In this document: in pieces, positions 6,467 to 14,919 of the stretch
How positions within the stretch are numbered: the stretch's first letter is position 1
Layout: each line of letters starts with the position of its first letter
Source of the DNA: a virus
DNA: 34,380 nucleotides
Reading direction: 5' to 3' (one strand)
Virus record (IMG/VR): IMGVR_UViG_3300044797_000051
Coordinates: 1-34,380 of that record
The notes under the pieces: generated by a model
Told to the model about the DNA's origin: nothing
The model's input: the letters and a program-made list of their open reading frames with translations, nothing else
Database searches by the model: none
Position numbers and translations under genes: made by a program

Positions 6467-6485
6467 TGGAACACCGCGAAGATGG
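6466..6485 (+). repeat. 20-bp direct repeat, copy B (true gene start)
   Basis: Same 20 bases as 6261-6280; here they are the first codons (MEHREDG) of the 104-aa gene. Confidence 0.9.
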
Positions 6486-6780
6486 CTTGCTGGTCGATTA
6501 CTCAGGAACGGATTTGCAGGATACCGGGCAGCGTGTCGGCCAGTACCCGGTCGTGCGGAATTCCAAGCAAGAGCGCGAAATGCAAACGCTCGATCAGGAA
6601 ACGAAGCTCATGCGAGCGATGAACGAAATTCGCGCATACACGCCGAAGAGCATGTCGCCGGACCAGCGCGAAAAGTTCTCGATCATGTGCGCCGGAATTT
6701 TCGCCAAGCACGGCTTGACAGACGCGAACTATCGCGAGTACTTTGGGCATCTCGGAACAACCGATCAGTTGCATCGCTAA
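6466..6780 (+). CDS. hypothetical helical protein
   Basis: 104 aa from ATG 6466, with AGGGG upstream. Residues about 33-60 form a probable helix (SKQEREMQTLDQETKLMRAM). The second half has a helical bundle pattern ending in GLTDANYREYFGHL. No family is recognised. The stop is followed directly by a copy of the recurrent intergenic element. Confidence 0.6.
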   Translation: MEHREDGLLVDYSGTDLQDTGQRVGQYPVVRNSKQEREMQTLDQETKLMRAMNEIRAYTPKSMSPDQREKFSIMCAGIFAKHGLTDANYREYFGHLGTTDQLHR

Positions 6781-6784
6781 AATC

Positions 6785-6803
6785 CGTGCTCCGAAAGCAG
6801 ATT
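6785..6803 (+). repeat. recurrent intergenic element, copy 3
   Basis: CGTGCTCCGAAAGCAGATT, four bases after the stop at 6780 and ending immediately before ATG 6804. Confidence 0.7.
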
Positions 6804-7085
6804 ATGAAAGCGATTCACCAGCCCCACTCGCAGCCAGTCGTCACGAAAAAGTTTGGACCGGATTTGTCCGCGATGGATATGCAGAACAATCCGTTCCGCG
6901 CTGCGTATCACGGCGGCCACGAATTGAACGAGTCCTACAAGCTGCCCGCTCCGAATGCGGCAGGCAAAAACGACTCGTACATGCACCCGGCAGCGAACAA
7001 GGGCGGCGGATCGAACACGCAAAAACTTCAAGCAAAACAGAAAATGCCCGCGGGTCCGCTGAACACGGGCAAGAACACTTTTTGA
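6804..7085 (+). CDS. hypothetical polar protein
   Basis: 93 aa from ATG 6804, directly following the recurrent element. It is rich in His, Asn, Lys and Gly (PHSQPVVTKKFGPDLSAM, later AANKGGGSNTQKLQAKQK) and probably largely unfolded. It could be a nucleic-acid-contacting or scaffold-associated small protein, but the sequence does not show this. The gene ends just before a GGAG site serving the next gene. Confidence 0.55.
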   Translation: MKAIHQPHSQPVVTKKFGPDLSAMDMQNNPFRAAYHGGHELNESYKLPAPNAAGKNDSYMHPAANKGGGSNTQKLQAKQKMPAGPLNTGKNTF

Positions 7086-7097
7086 GGAGATAGAATC

Positions 7098-7385
7098 ATG
7101 GCCACAACCGTGCAGCCCGGAAACGCAATGCCTCTCGGAAAATCGCCTTCACCGAACTCCACGACTGCCCGTGAGGATATGATCATCGACAAGACGCGAA
7201 CTCTGGCATTTCCGAGCGATGCCGTGATCTCGATGGAAAACTTCGAGCACAAGGGCGACCGTCCCGCAGGCCATCAGAATTCCGTGGCAGACATGGAAAT
7301 GCTTTCGGGCAAAGAGCTTCAGGAATCATACCGAGCAGGCTTCCCGATGTCGGCAGCGAACACCGACAAGGTGAACGATCGGTAA
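7098..7385 (+). CDS. hypothetical protein
   Basis: 95 aa from ATG 7098, with GAGGAGATAG upstream. The N-terminus is disordered (PGNAMPLGKSPSPNSTTARE). The middle has a short strand-helix unit (KTRTLAFPSDAVISMENFEH), and the C-terminus a helix (MEMLSGKELQESYRAGF). It is the last gene before a strong terminator, closing the small-gene run upstream of the terminase. No family is recognised. Confidence 0.6.
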   Translation: MATTVQPGNAMPLGKSPSPNSTTAREDMIIDKTRTLAFPSDAVISMENFEHKGDRPAGHQNSVADMEMLSGKELQESYRAGFPMSAANTDKVNDR

Positions 7386-7424
7386 CGAGTGTTGTAGGTG
7401 TAATCCTCCCGTGTCTGTGTCATT

Positions 7425-7456
7425 GGGGCTGGCTTGAACAACCAGCCCCGTTTTTT
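7425..7456 (+). terminator. rho-independent terminator
   Basis: GGGGCTGG (7425-7432) pairs with CCAGCCCC (7442-7449) around a 9-base loop. GTTTTTT follows. It separates the small-gene run from the terminase operon. Confidence 0.88.
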
Positions 7457-7467
7457 CAGGATGAAAC

Positions 7468-7632
7468 ATGAGTGCAGAATCGGTGCTCGGTAATGCGAAA
7501 GTCGCCAAAACCATGCGTGAGTTCAAGCATGGAAAACTCCGATCAGGAAGCACTAAGGGCCCCCGAGTCAAAACTCGCAAGCAAGCTGTCGCCATCGCCC
7601 TCAGTCAAGCCCATCGAGCCAAATCAAACTGA
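7468..7632 (+). CDS. DUF6496-like small basic protein
   Basis: 54 aa from ATG 7468; AGG at 7458-7460 lies seven bases upstream. Residues 16-50 read MREFKHGKLRSGSTKG, PRVKTRKQAVAIALSQA, HRAK. This is the pattern I know from the small DUF6496 family (MREFK, GKLRSGS, GPxVKxRKQAIAIALSEA). These basic proteins of unknown role are found in many phages and bacteria. Its last 104 bases overlap the terminase gene in another frame. A position directly before the terminase hints at DNA packaging, which is inference. Confidence 0.75.
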   Translation: MSAESVLGNAKVAKTMREFKHGKLRSGSTKGPRVKTRKQAVAIALSQAHRAKSN

Positions 7633-9196
7633 AGTCTCCGCGCGTGAACGTGGGCAGCGTGATCTGTTTTTCCTCGCAAAAGAAATTCTCGGCTACGAAG
7701 ATATGTTGCCGCGCGTGCACCAGCAAGTCTGCGACATCTACGGACCAGTCGATCCATCGAAGCCCATCGAAGCGCAAGACGAAATCCACAATTATTTGAT
7801 TCTCGATCCGCGCGGCGAATTCAAAACGTCGATCTCGCTGGCGAAGGCGATTCAGAACTGGATCAACTGGCCCGACTCCGCAACGCTGCGCATGGCGGGC
7901 AAAGAACCGCTCGTGAAAGGAATGATTCAGGAAATCAAAGATCAGTTTTTGACGAACACGAATTTGCGGGAACTCTATCCCGAGCACGTACCCTGGAGCC
8001 AGAAGAAAGGCGAAGAGCATGAGCCGCCGTCCGATTTCGGAACAGCTTACGGAATCACAAATCCGTCGCGCACAAAACCGCGCAAAGAGCCGACGCTTTC
8101 GATTTCGACGCTCGAATCAGTCAAAGCCTCAACTCACTACGAGTGGATCACGGGCGATGATCTTGTTCACGAAACGAACTATCAGACGCGCGAACTTCTC
8201 CAGAAAACAATCGACGCATGGGATCTGTCGCGCAACCTGCTGAATCCCCGCGGCTATCGTGAATTGCTCGGAACGCGGTATGACTGGTCCGATCTCTACG
8301 GGCACATCATGGAGAAAAACAAAGGCCAGTGGCGCGTGAACTGCCGGCCGATCTGGACGGACGATCTGGCTTTCGCAAAAGCAAACGGCTTCCTGATTCC
8401 CGAAGATTACAAAGAAGGCGATCTGATTCACCTGCATCCGGAGCGCTGGAGCCTGGCAGAACTCGCGCAGATTCAGGATGACAATCCGTTTCTCTTCAAC
8501 TGTCAACGTTTGAACAATCCGATCCCGCCGACCGCCGACAATTTTCCGATGGTCGAACTGGTGAGGCACACGGTGAAGCGCGAGAAATATCCAGACACGG
8601 GACTGCTCAATATCTTCATGGCCTGGTTCTTTAATTTCGCCGATTCCGAAGCAGAACCCGCAGTCGGAGTGGTTGGAGGATTCGACGCGAAGGGAAGATT
8701 ATTCGTGATTGATCTCGTCTGCGGTCACTTCAAACCTTCGCAGGTAATCGACCAGATGATTGTGCTGTGGCAGAAGTGGCCGATCTCGCGAGTCTGTTTC
8801 GAGGACAACAAAAAGCAGCGCATGCTGGAGCCGGGCCTGATGTCTCGGCTTCGCACGATGAAACTCTCATTCGCAATCGACTGGGTAAAATCTGGCGGGA
8901 ATCACCAAACCGACGATGATCTGATTTCACAGGTGCTCGCGCTGGAGCCTCTGCTGCGTGAAAATCAATTCTGGTTGCACAGCGAGTTGCCGCACCTGAC
9001 GAATCTCTATTTGCAGTTCTCGCGCTTCCCGAAATTCAAGCTCCGGGGAATCCCTTACGCAATTTCCCGGCTGATGCACTACCGGAGCCAGATGCAGACG
9101 ATGGGAAACATGGCCGTGTACGGCTCGGAACTTTACAGCCCGGCACTCTCGTGGAATCGCGAGGATATGGAACTTGGAGCCGGGCTCACCGGGTGA
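7529..9196 (+). CDS. terL: terminase large subunit
   Basis: 555 aa from ATG 7529. A GTG at 7472 in frame is less likely. The motor cuts concatemeric DNA and pumps it into the prohead. Residues 45-60 (DLFFLAKEILGY) form the usual N-terminal helix of this family. Residues 93-101 (DPRGEFKTS) are the Walker A-like loop; the form PRGxxKT is seen in this terminase group. The C-terminal nuclease half has GVVGGFDAKGRLFVIDL with its acidic residue, and later FEDNKKQR. No small terminase is recognisable; the DUF6496-like gene is the nearest upstream candidate. The start overlaps that gene by about 100 bases and has only a weak ribosome site. Confidence 0.88.
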   Translation: MENSDQEALRAPESKLASKLSPSPSVKPIEPNQTEVSARERGQRDLFFLAKEILGYEDMLPRVHQQVCDIYGPVDPSKPIEAQDEIHNYLILDPRGEFKTSISLAKAIQNWINWPDSATLRMAGKEPLVKGMIQEIKDQFLTNTNLRELYPEHVPWSQKKGEEHEPPSDFGTAYGITNPSRTKPRKEPTLSISTLESVKASTHYEWITGDDLVHETNYQTRELLQKTIDAWDLSRNLLNPRGYRELLGTRYDWSDLYGHIMEKNKGQWRVNCRPIWTDDLAFAKANGFLIPEDYKEGDLIHLHPERWSLAELAQIQDDNPFLFNCQRLNNPIPPTADNFPMVELVRHTVKREKYPDTGLLNIFMAWFFNFADSEAEPAVGVVGGFDAKGRLFVIDLVCGHFKPSQVIDQMIVLWQKWPISRVCFEDNKKQRMLEPGLMSRLRTMKLSFAIDWVKSGGNHQTDDDLISQVLALEPLLRENQFWLHSELPHLTNLYLQFSRFPKFKLRGIPYAISRLMHYRSQMQTMGNMAVYGSELYSPALSWNREDMELGAGLTG

Positions 9197-9213
9197 GGCG
9201 GTTCTCGTTGGCT

Positions 9214-9236
9214 CGTGCCCTCTAAGCACAATATAG
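9214..9236 (+). repeat. recurrent intergenic element, copy 4 (divergent)
   Basis: CGTGCCCTCTAAGCAC followed by AATATAG, ending one base before ATG 9238. The GAAA core is changed to CTAA here. The portal gene has no other ribosome-binding sequence. Confidence 0.6.
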
Positions 9237-9237
9237 C

Positions 9238-11328
9238 ATGGCTCTCATCAACACCCCTCTGAGCTTCACCGACGAAATCAAAGCCGCAGATGTACCCCTG
9301 CCTCCCCAACTGCCCGAAAACAACATCGTCAAAGATCTGGTTCTGAAAGACCTCAACCGCGGCGAGTACTATCTTCTGGCCAAGGGCATGAGCGTTGAGT
9401 GGGACGCCGACGACCGACTGTATTTGTTTCGAGTGCCGCAAGGATTCTGGGAAGGCTCGTCAGTTCCCCGCGCCAGCCTCGGCGTTCCCCTAATCTACGA
9501 GCACATCGAAAGCCTGATGCCCCAAGTCATGTCGGCTCTGTTCGCGGACAGCCCGCCCTTTGAAGCAATCGCTCGACCGAGAGTGAAACAGAATGCCGCA
9601 CGAGCATCGAAGGAAATCATCACGTACCAGCTGGACCAGATGAAATTTCGTGAAGAGCTTCGCAAGTGCGCGAAAGAGATGCTGGTCTACGGAACCTGTT
9701 ACATGCGGCTCGGCTGGCGGCGCTACCAGAAAACCGTGTTCAAGCGTGTTCGCAAGGGAACGCCGAATGTCCAACTCGTGAACCAGCTTCCCGTAAAGAG
9801 TTACGAGAAGGGCGATGGTAAGTGGAAGATGAAGTCGGAGCAGGTTTGGGTCAACGAGCCTTACTGCGAATCAGTGCACGTGCGCTATATCATCCCAGAC
9901 CCAAAGTTGCGCTGCCCGGACGTGCGAAAGAGTGGATTCCTGTGCCATCGAGAGTACATGGGAGTGGAACAATTAGAAAAAAACTTCCGCCACATCCCCG
10001 GCAACATGCTTCCAGATACAGACACCTTGAAGTCGTATTTTGAGCAGCCGAAGGAGGCTCCGGAGCGGTCGATGCTCGAAGGGCGCTCCACGACTTCGGT
10101 AATGAACACAGGCATATCATCGCTGGATCTTAACATGGAATTCAAGGCGATGCCCCGGTATCAGGAAGCGACCTCGGACCCTAACCGACAAGAGCTGGAA
10201 GTGGTAGAGTACTGGACGGAGACGCAACACTATGTCCTGCTCAACCGAAAAATCGTCATCATCAACGAGAAGAACACTTTTGGAGAAATCCCTTATCGTT
10301 CTTGCTGCTTCACGGACGTTCTCGATTCTTTTTTTGGGATTGGTATCGCTCGTCTTCTTAAGGGCGAGCAGCGTCTTCAGCAGGGTGTTATTAACGGTCG
10401 CCTCGACGATCTTTCTATTCGTCTATCTGGGAATTTTATTCGCAAGCGCGGCTCTAATACTCCGGCGCAGCAACTACGTTTGCGACCGGGCGGAATCATC
10501 GACACCGACGACGAAAACGGAATCAAAATGATCGAGTACCCGCCTGCACTGGCGGACGCTTTCACGGAGGTAGAGGCATCGGACAGCAGAGCACAGAGAC
10601 GCAGCGGCGCGAACGAGATGATCACGCAGGGCGGTCAGCAGGGCCCTTCCTCGATCACGCGCACCGCAACGGGAATGAATGCGCTCTCTGCCGGTGTTGG
10701 CGCGAGGCTGGGATACCTTATCGACTTTATCTCGGACCTAATCTTCGTCCCCGCGCTGGAATTCTTTCAAGAGTGCAACAGCAAGTGGCTGGACGAAGAA
10801 ACGATCAACTCGATTCTGACTGACGAACTCGCACACGACTACGACGGTGACATGCTCGACGTGGTCAATGCGAAATTGAAATTCAAGATGCTGGCCTCGG
10901 CCAAGGCGAAAGCGCGTCAGGCTCTCGCGCAGAACATGACGCCGATGCTCCAGATTTTCCAGCAGCAGCCGGTGATCGAAGCGATGCAGGCACAGAACCT
11001 TGTGGTAGATTGGGTCGAAGTAGCGCAAGCCGTCGCGGACATTTCAGAAATTGCCGGAACTCAGAAGTGGGTTCGACCGATGACGCAACCGGAGCAGCAG
11101 GCATTGGCAAAGAAAAACGAATTCGCGCAGCAGGTGCAAACCAAGCAACTCGAACACCAGCAGAACCTTGAATCGATCCAGGCGACGGGCCAGTCTCAGA
11201 CCAAGACGGCGCTCGCGAAGATCGTGACGCAGGGCATCGTGGACGAGATGATTGCGGGCGCGGACCCGATCAGCGGCGAAGCGTCCGAACTCCAGCAGGA
11301 GGATGTCAACCCAAGTGGCGGAGCTTAA
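9238..11328 (+). CDS. portal protein
   Basis: 696 aa from ATG 9238, close to the P22 portal length (about 725). Twelve copies form the ring at the capsid vertex through which DNA passes. Typical segments are LIYEHIESLMPQVMSALFAD near residue 90, ITYQLDQMKFREELRKCAKE and MLVYGTCYMRLGW near 125-155, and IPYRSCCFTDVLDSFFGIG near 350. The last 150 residues are Gln/Ala-rich helices (PEQQALAKKNEFAQQVQTKQ) like the barrel region of P22-type portals. It follows the terminase and precedes the scaffold, as expected. The stretch about 10290-10460 has a T-rich codon choice unlike the rest of the gene. Confidence 0.9.
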   Translation: MALINTPLSFTDEIKAADVPLPPQLPENNIVKDLVLKDLNRGEYYLLAKGMSVEWDADDRLYLFRVPQGFWEGSSVPRASLGVPLIYEHIESLMPQVMSALFADSPPFEAIARPRVKQNAARASKEIITYQLDQMKFREELRKCAKEMLVYGTCYMRLGWRRYQKTVFKRVRKGTPNVQLVNQLPVKSYEKGDGKWKMKSEQVWVNEPYCESVHVRYIIPDPKLRCPDVRKSGFLCHREYMGVEQLEKNFRHIPGNMLPDTDTLKSYFEQPKEAPERSMLEGRSTTSVMNTGISSLDLNMEFKAMPRYQEATSDPNRQELEVVEYWTETQHYVLLNRKIVIINEKNTFGEIPYRSCCFTDVLDSFFGIGIARLLKGEQRLQQGVINGRLDDLSIRLSGNFIRKRGSNTPAQQLRLRPGGIIDTDDENGIKMIEYPPALADAFTEVEASDSRAQRRSGANEMITQGGQQGPSSITRTATGMNALSAGVGARLGYLIDFISDLIFVPALEFFQECNSKWLDEETINSILTDELAHDYDGDMLDVVNAKLKFKMLASAKAKARQALAQNMTPMLQIFQQQPVIEAMQAQNLVVDWVEVAQAVADISEIAGTQKWVRPMTQPEQQALAKKNEFAQQVQTKQLEHQQNLESIQATGQSQTKTALAKIVTQGIVDEMIAGADPISGEASELQQEDVNPSGGA

Positions 11329-11638
11329 AGTAGAACTGAGCGCCGAAGAAGTCGAATACCTGCGAACGGTTCATGTGGCGCGCGCGCTGCAAGAATTAAA
11401 GCAGCATCCCGGCTGGGAGATTTTTACGGAACTGATTGCGGGAATGGTTGAGCGGCTGGAAAATCAGCATTTGAACTTTTCCGCAAACGCTTCGCGCGAT
11501 GCCTACTGGATTTCCGGAGTGCGACTCGCAGCCGTTCGTGATTTCGCCAGAATTTTGCAGGAGCAGATCGCGCAGAAAATCGACATTTTGAATCAACCGC
11601 TGCGGCCGCCAAGCGCGGAGCCGCCCGAGGGAGAATAA
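11303..11638 (+). CDS. small helical head-region protein
   Basis: 111 aa if started at ATG 11303. AGGAGG touches that ATG, leaving no spacer, so GTG 11315 (107 aa) may be the true start. It is all helical (EEVEYLRTVHVARALQELKQ, then GMVERLENQHLNF), with a proline-rich end. A protein of this size often lies between portal and scaffold in short-tailed phages. Its role is not known to me. The gene overlaps the portal end and is followed by the scaffold gene after three bases. Confidence 0.65.
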   Translation: MSTQVAELKVELSAEEVEYLRTVHVARALQELKQHPGWEIFTELIAGMVERLENQHLNFSANASRDAYWISGVRLAAVRDFARILQEQIAQKIDILNQPLRPPSAEPPEGE

Positions 11639-11641
11639 ATC

Positions 11642-12523
11642 GTGGCTATCGAAATCAACAAAGGCATCGAACCATTCGACGACGTAACGGATTTCACGCG
11701 CGGCAACAAAGAACGTCAGCCGTGGGGCAAGCAGAAATCTACCGACGATCTCCATTTGGGGTCAGAGTACGACGCGCTCGCGCCCGCGCCGCCAACTGAG
11801 CCAACACAACAGCCCGGCCCGCCGACTCCGACTCCTGAGCCCGAAAAATTCACGCACAAACTTGCGAATGGCACCGTGCTAAAAGCGTCAACAGTCGAAG
11901 AACTCGCGTCGCAGATTGAAAAGAGTTTGCAGCAGCAAGCCCCTCCAGCCCCGCCACTCGACTTCGAGGATAAACCCGTATACGAAGGCTACCTGTTCAA
12001 ACGGAAAGAACTGACACTTCAGGAGCAGGCCGACATTCTGAATGTGATGAAGGAAAATCCGCAGAAGGCTTACCGGATGTTGCAGGAGGCCGAAACGGGA
12101 GCGACGACCGAGCGACTGCTGCAAGCCTTGAACGAAACACAGATGGCACTGCGGACTCAGAAAGAAACCGAAGCCGCCGCCGAATTTCTGGGCGAGTGCG
12201 AAGAGTTCAATCCGACAGCCGCGAACGGGAAAAAACTCGCCGCGTACCTGAAAGAAAAAAACAAGCCGATCACGGTACGGAATTTGAAAGTGGCATTCCA
12301 GCAACTCGTGGCCTCGGGGGATAAATCTTTGCTTTATCCGACAGGCGCACAGCCCGTAATCGAAGACGACTCCGAAGAAGTTCCGCCGCCGCCTGTGATT
12401 GTGCCATCGAACACAGGTCGGCCCGAAGCGCCAGCAGCGCCGACTGCGGATGCTGCGAAGTTTGCCGCGCTTCCGCTCGACAAGCAGAAAGCGTACTTCG
12501 CGAACCTGCGACGGCAGGCTTAG
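11642..12523 (+). CDS. capsid scaffolding protein (predicted)
   Basis: 293 aa from GTG 11642, with GGGAG upstream. It is acidic and largely disordered or coiled. A Pro/Thr-rich linker (residues about 48-66, PPTEPTQQPGPPTPTPEPE) follows the N-terminus. Helical charged segments occupy 125-215. A proline-rich stretch (VPPPPVIVP type) precedes a short C-terminal helix that ends basic (KQKAYFANLRRQA). Scaffolds guide capsid protein into a prohead and commonly use such a basic C-terminal helix to touch it. Its place between portal and capsid genes is the main support; sequence alone would not name it. Confidence 0.75.
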   Translation: MAIEINKGIEPFDDVTDFTRGNKERQPWGKQKSTDDLHLGSEYDALAPAPPTEPTQQPGPPTPTPEPEKFTHKLANGTVLKASTVEELASQIEKSLQQQAPPAPPLDFEDKPVYEGYLFKRKELTLQEQADILNVMKENPQKAYRMLQEAETGATTERLLQALNETQMALRTQKETEAAAEFLGECEEFNPTAANGKKLAAYLKEKNKPITVRNLKVAFQQLVASGDKSLLYPTGAQPVIEDDSEEVPPPPVIVPSNTGRPEAPAAPTADAAKFAALPLDKQKAYFANLRRQA

Positions 12524-12531
12524 TGAAAATT

Positions 12532-12555
12532 CGTGCCCCGAAACCAGATTAGTAG
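12532..12555 (+). repeat. recurrent intergenic element, copy 5
   Basis: CGTGCCCCGAAACCAGATT followed by AGTAG, nine bases after the scaffold stop. A separate ribosome site (CAGGAG near 12570) lies between it and ATG 12582. Confidence 0.8.
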
Positions 12556-12581
12556 CAAGCGGATTTTCAGGAGCCTTCACT

Positions 12582-13574
12582 ATGGCGTATCAGCCGGCCA
12601 GCGTTCTCACCTCAACTGCGGGACTCTCGCATCTTTCCTCGATCTACTATGATCGCGTGGGCGTCGAGAACCTGAAGGCGAATCTTCCCTTCGTCGCAAC
12701 CACATCGCGCCGAAAGCTGCCAGACCGAAATGGCCGCACCATCCAGCTCTATTCCTACGATCTGCTGGGCGTGGCCTCGACGCCGGGAACTGAAGGCACC
12801 GTTGGTACGGGCGAAAATCCCACGACCTCGATTCGCAATGTGACGGTGCAGCAGTATTTCAACTTCGCATCGTTCTCCGACATCCTCGTCGAAACCGCTA
12901 TCGACCCCATCGTCGAAAACACTGCCGCCGAAATGGGCTACCAGGCTGCATTGACCTCGAACTATCTGGCGCGCACCGAGTACGAAGCGGAAGCGCTGGC
13001 CGATGCCACGATTGTGACATCCTGCACAGACAACGAATTCTTTTCCGCATCGCTCGCTCGTCAGGGCGCGATGTCTCTGCGAAATGCCGATGTGCGGCCG
13101 CAATCAGATGGAATGTTCGTCGGCATCATCTCTCCGGCGCCGGCCTTCGATTTGTTGAACGACAACACAGCAGGCGGCGTGATCGACATTCTGAAGTATC
13201 ACCGGGAAGGCGCAGAAGAATTGATGCGCGGCGTGCAAGCCTACCGCATCATCGACGTGGCCGGAGTTCGGTTCATCGAAACCACGACTACCTCGACATT
13301 CTCCAGTTTCCCATCGGGCTCGAAAACTGGCTACGGAACCTACATCATCGGCCAGGATGCAGTGTTCTCGGTCAGTTTGGGCGCGACAGAAATTCCAGAA
13401 CAGCGCAATTTCCAGATCACCGTGCGGAATTGGGAACCGAGCGTGGCTGATCCGGCCCGCGTGGTCGGCGCATCGGCGGCGTACAATTTCAAGTACGCAG
13501 CGTTGCGCGTTCCGCAGAATCCTTCACTGCACCCGCGCTTCCGGCAGTTCAAAAACGAAGCGTCCATCGCCTAA
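12582..13574 (+). CDS. major capsid protein (N4 gp56-like family)
   Basis: 330 aa from ATG 12582 after CAGGAG. The frame is open upstream, but that part overlaps the scaffold gene. Features match the N4-gp56-type major capsid group: LPDRNGRTIQLYSYDLLG, then TEGTVGTGENPTTSIRNVTV, then QQYFNFASFSDILVETAIDP, and EMGYQAALTSNYLARTEYEA. These belong to an HK97-like fold and build the icosahedral shell. It follows the scaffold gene and begins MAYQPASVLTST, a start partly shared with the next gene. A strong ribosome site and a copy of the recurrent element precede it, fitting high expression. Confidence 0.85.
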   Translation: MAYQPASVLTSTAGLSHLSSIYYDRVGVENLKANLPFVATTSRRKLPDRNGRTIQLYSYDLLGVASTPGTEGTVGTGENPTTSIRNVTVQQYFNFASFSDILVETAIDPIVENTAAEMGYQAALTSNYLARTEYEAEALADATIVTSCTDNEFFSASLARQGAMSLRNADVRPQSDGMFVGIISPAPAFDLLNDNTAGGVIDILKYHREGAEELMRGVQAYRIIDVAGVRFIETTTTSTFSSFPSGSKTGYGTYIIGQDAVFSVSLGATEIPEQRNFQITVRNWEPSVADPARVVGASAAYNFKYAALRVPQNPSLHPRFRQFKNEASIA

Positions 13575-13583
13575 CGGGGGAGT

Positions 13584-14255
13584 ATGGCCTACTCCCCTGC
13601 TTCACTTCTCAATCCGACTTCGGACTTCGGCGGCACTCCCTCCATCGGCTCTCCCCTGCTCTACATCGTGCGCCACGGCCAAAACGATGACGATAAAAAC
13701 GGACGCATTCGCGGATTGAAAGATCAGCCACTCAACGCGCAGGGCGAAAAGCAAATCGAAGCCCTCCAAGAATTCTTCCGCGACAGACCCTTGCTGGCCG
13801 TCTACACCGATGACTTGAGCCGCACCAGGGCAACCGCAATGGCAATCGCTCAAGCTGCTAACTGCGGAGTCGATACCGATCTTGGATTGCGCTCATGGGA
13901 TCTCGGCAAATTGGAAGGCAAATCCATCGCCGCGCACAAAATCGAGATTCAGGACTTCAAGACCCACAAAGAGAAAGTTCCCACGGGCGGCGAGTCTTGG
14001 GGAGAATTCGAGCGCAGCGCCCATGCCACGCTCGATCGTTTGATGCAATGCGCGATGAGTTCGTCGGCGCCAATCGCGCTCGTCACTCACGGATCGTTCA
14101 TTCAGATATTTTTCGCCCGCTATGGCGACTTCGATCTGGGAATCCGCTATGACAGCAGCCCCTTGGAGCAGGCTGGCGTCGCCGCGCTTTATTTGACACG
14201 CGAAGGTATGCAATTGCGGACGCTACGAGGCGGAAAGGACGATCGTGACGAGTAA
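13584..14255 (+). CDS. histidine phosphatase (phosphoglycerate-mutase-like) with capsid-like N-terminus
   Basis: 223 aa from ATG 13584. It carries the full histidine-phosphatase signature: VRHGQ at 29-33 (phospho-accepting His31), LSRTRATA at 78-85, LGKLEGKS at 107-114 (probable acid Glu111), GGES at 135-138 and VTHGSF at 167-172 (His169). The family removes phosphate from sugars, nucleotides, lipids or proteins; the substrate is not visible here. Residues 1-12 (MAYSPASLLNPT) resemble the first residues of the capsid protein (MAYQPASVLTST). Residues 13-23 are a Gly/Ser linker. It is the first gene of an accessory cassette directly after the capsid gene. Confidence 0.85.
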   Translation: MAYSPASLLNPTSDFGGTPSIGSPLLYIVRHGQNDDDKNGRIRGLKDQPLNAQGEKQIEALQEFFRDRPLLAVYTDDLSRTRATAMAIAQAANCGVDTDLGLRSWDLGKLEGKSIAAHKIEIQDFKTHKEKVPTGGESWGEFERSAHATLDRLMQCAMSSSAPIALVTHGSFIQIFFARYGDFDLGIRYDSSPLEQAGVAALYLTREGMQLRTLRGGKDDRDE

Positions 14256-14919
14256 GTCGATCACAGGCGTCACACTGCCGGAGTTTGGCTCTACAGTGGC
14301 CCCCCAACCGCAAGGAATCGTGGTTGCCAGCGAGTACGGCTCAGTTCACACGAAAAACTGGGTTACTCCCAAGAAGAAGCCAGTCTTGCAGCGAGACAGG
14401 ACCGTAAAGGGAGCCTGCAAACTCCGGACTCCGCAAGGCACCCGGCGTTTCGACTCGACCGAAGAAATGCTGAAAGCGATGTGGCAGGACACGGACGCCC
14501 AGCTCGCACCCTACCGCTTCCCAGATCAGGAATCGTTCAAAAATGCCGCCAAGCAGACGGGTCATGGGCTCTGGTCGAACACGCTGGTCAAGCAAATCCT
14601 CAAAGCGGCGCCGCACCTGTTCTGTGAGGACTGTGTAGCGATTCCAGGATGCGCGGGATTTTACAAAATGGTGGACGGCGAAAAGAAGTTTACGAACGCA
14701 TCTTTCCGCCGCGGATTTGTGCCGGAATTCACGATCATCAAAACCGACGCCGCGGACCTCCCGGTAGAATTTACCTACGGCTGGCGCACAGTGCTCCTGC
14801 GTCTGGTAAAATCCCGTGATCTGACGATGAATCAGATCAACCGCATCTGGGGAGAAGTGAAATATGGAGACGAGCGCGCCAAGCATTATGCCGCGTATAC
14901 TCAAGAATTTCGCACGTGA
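14245..14919 (+). CDS. hypothetical protein of the accessory cassette
   Basis: 224 aa from GTG 14245 with AAGGA upstream, overlapping the phosphatase end. It is a soluble mixed-fold protein. The N-terminus is beta-like. A basic middle (KKKPVLQRDRTVKGACK) leads to a helical region with conserved-looking Trp and Phe. Cys residues occur near 130-137 (FCEDCVAIPGC), possibly a metal site. I recognise no family. It shares an operon with a phosphatase and a methyltransferase and may be part of the same modification pathway. It overlaps the next gene by 56 bases. Confidence 0.6.
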   Translation: MTSKSITGVTLPEFGSTVAPQPQGIVVASEYGSVHTKNWVTPKKKPVLQRDRTVKGACKLRTPQGTRRFDSTEEMLKAMWQDTDAQLAPYRFPDQESFKNAAKQTGHGLWSNTLVKQILKAAPHLFCEDCVAIPGCAGFYKMVDGEKKFTNASFRRGFVPEFTIIKTDAADLPVEFTYGWRTVLLRLVKSRDLTMNQINRIWGEVKYGDERAKHYAAYTQEFRT

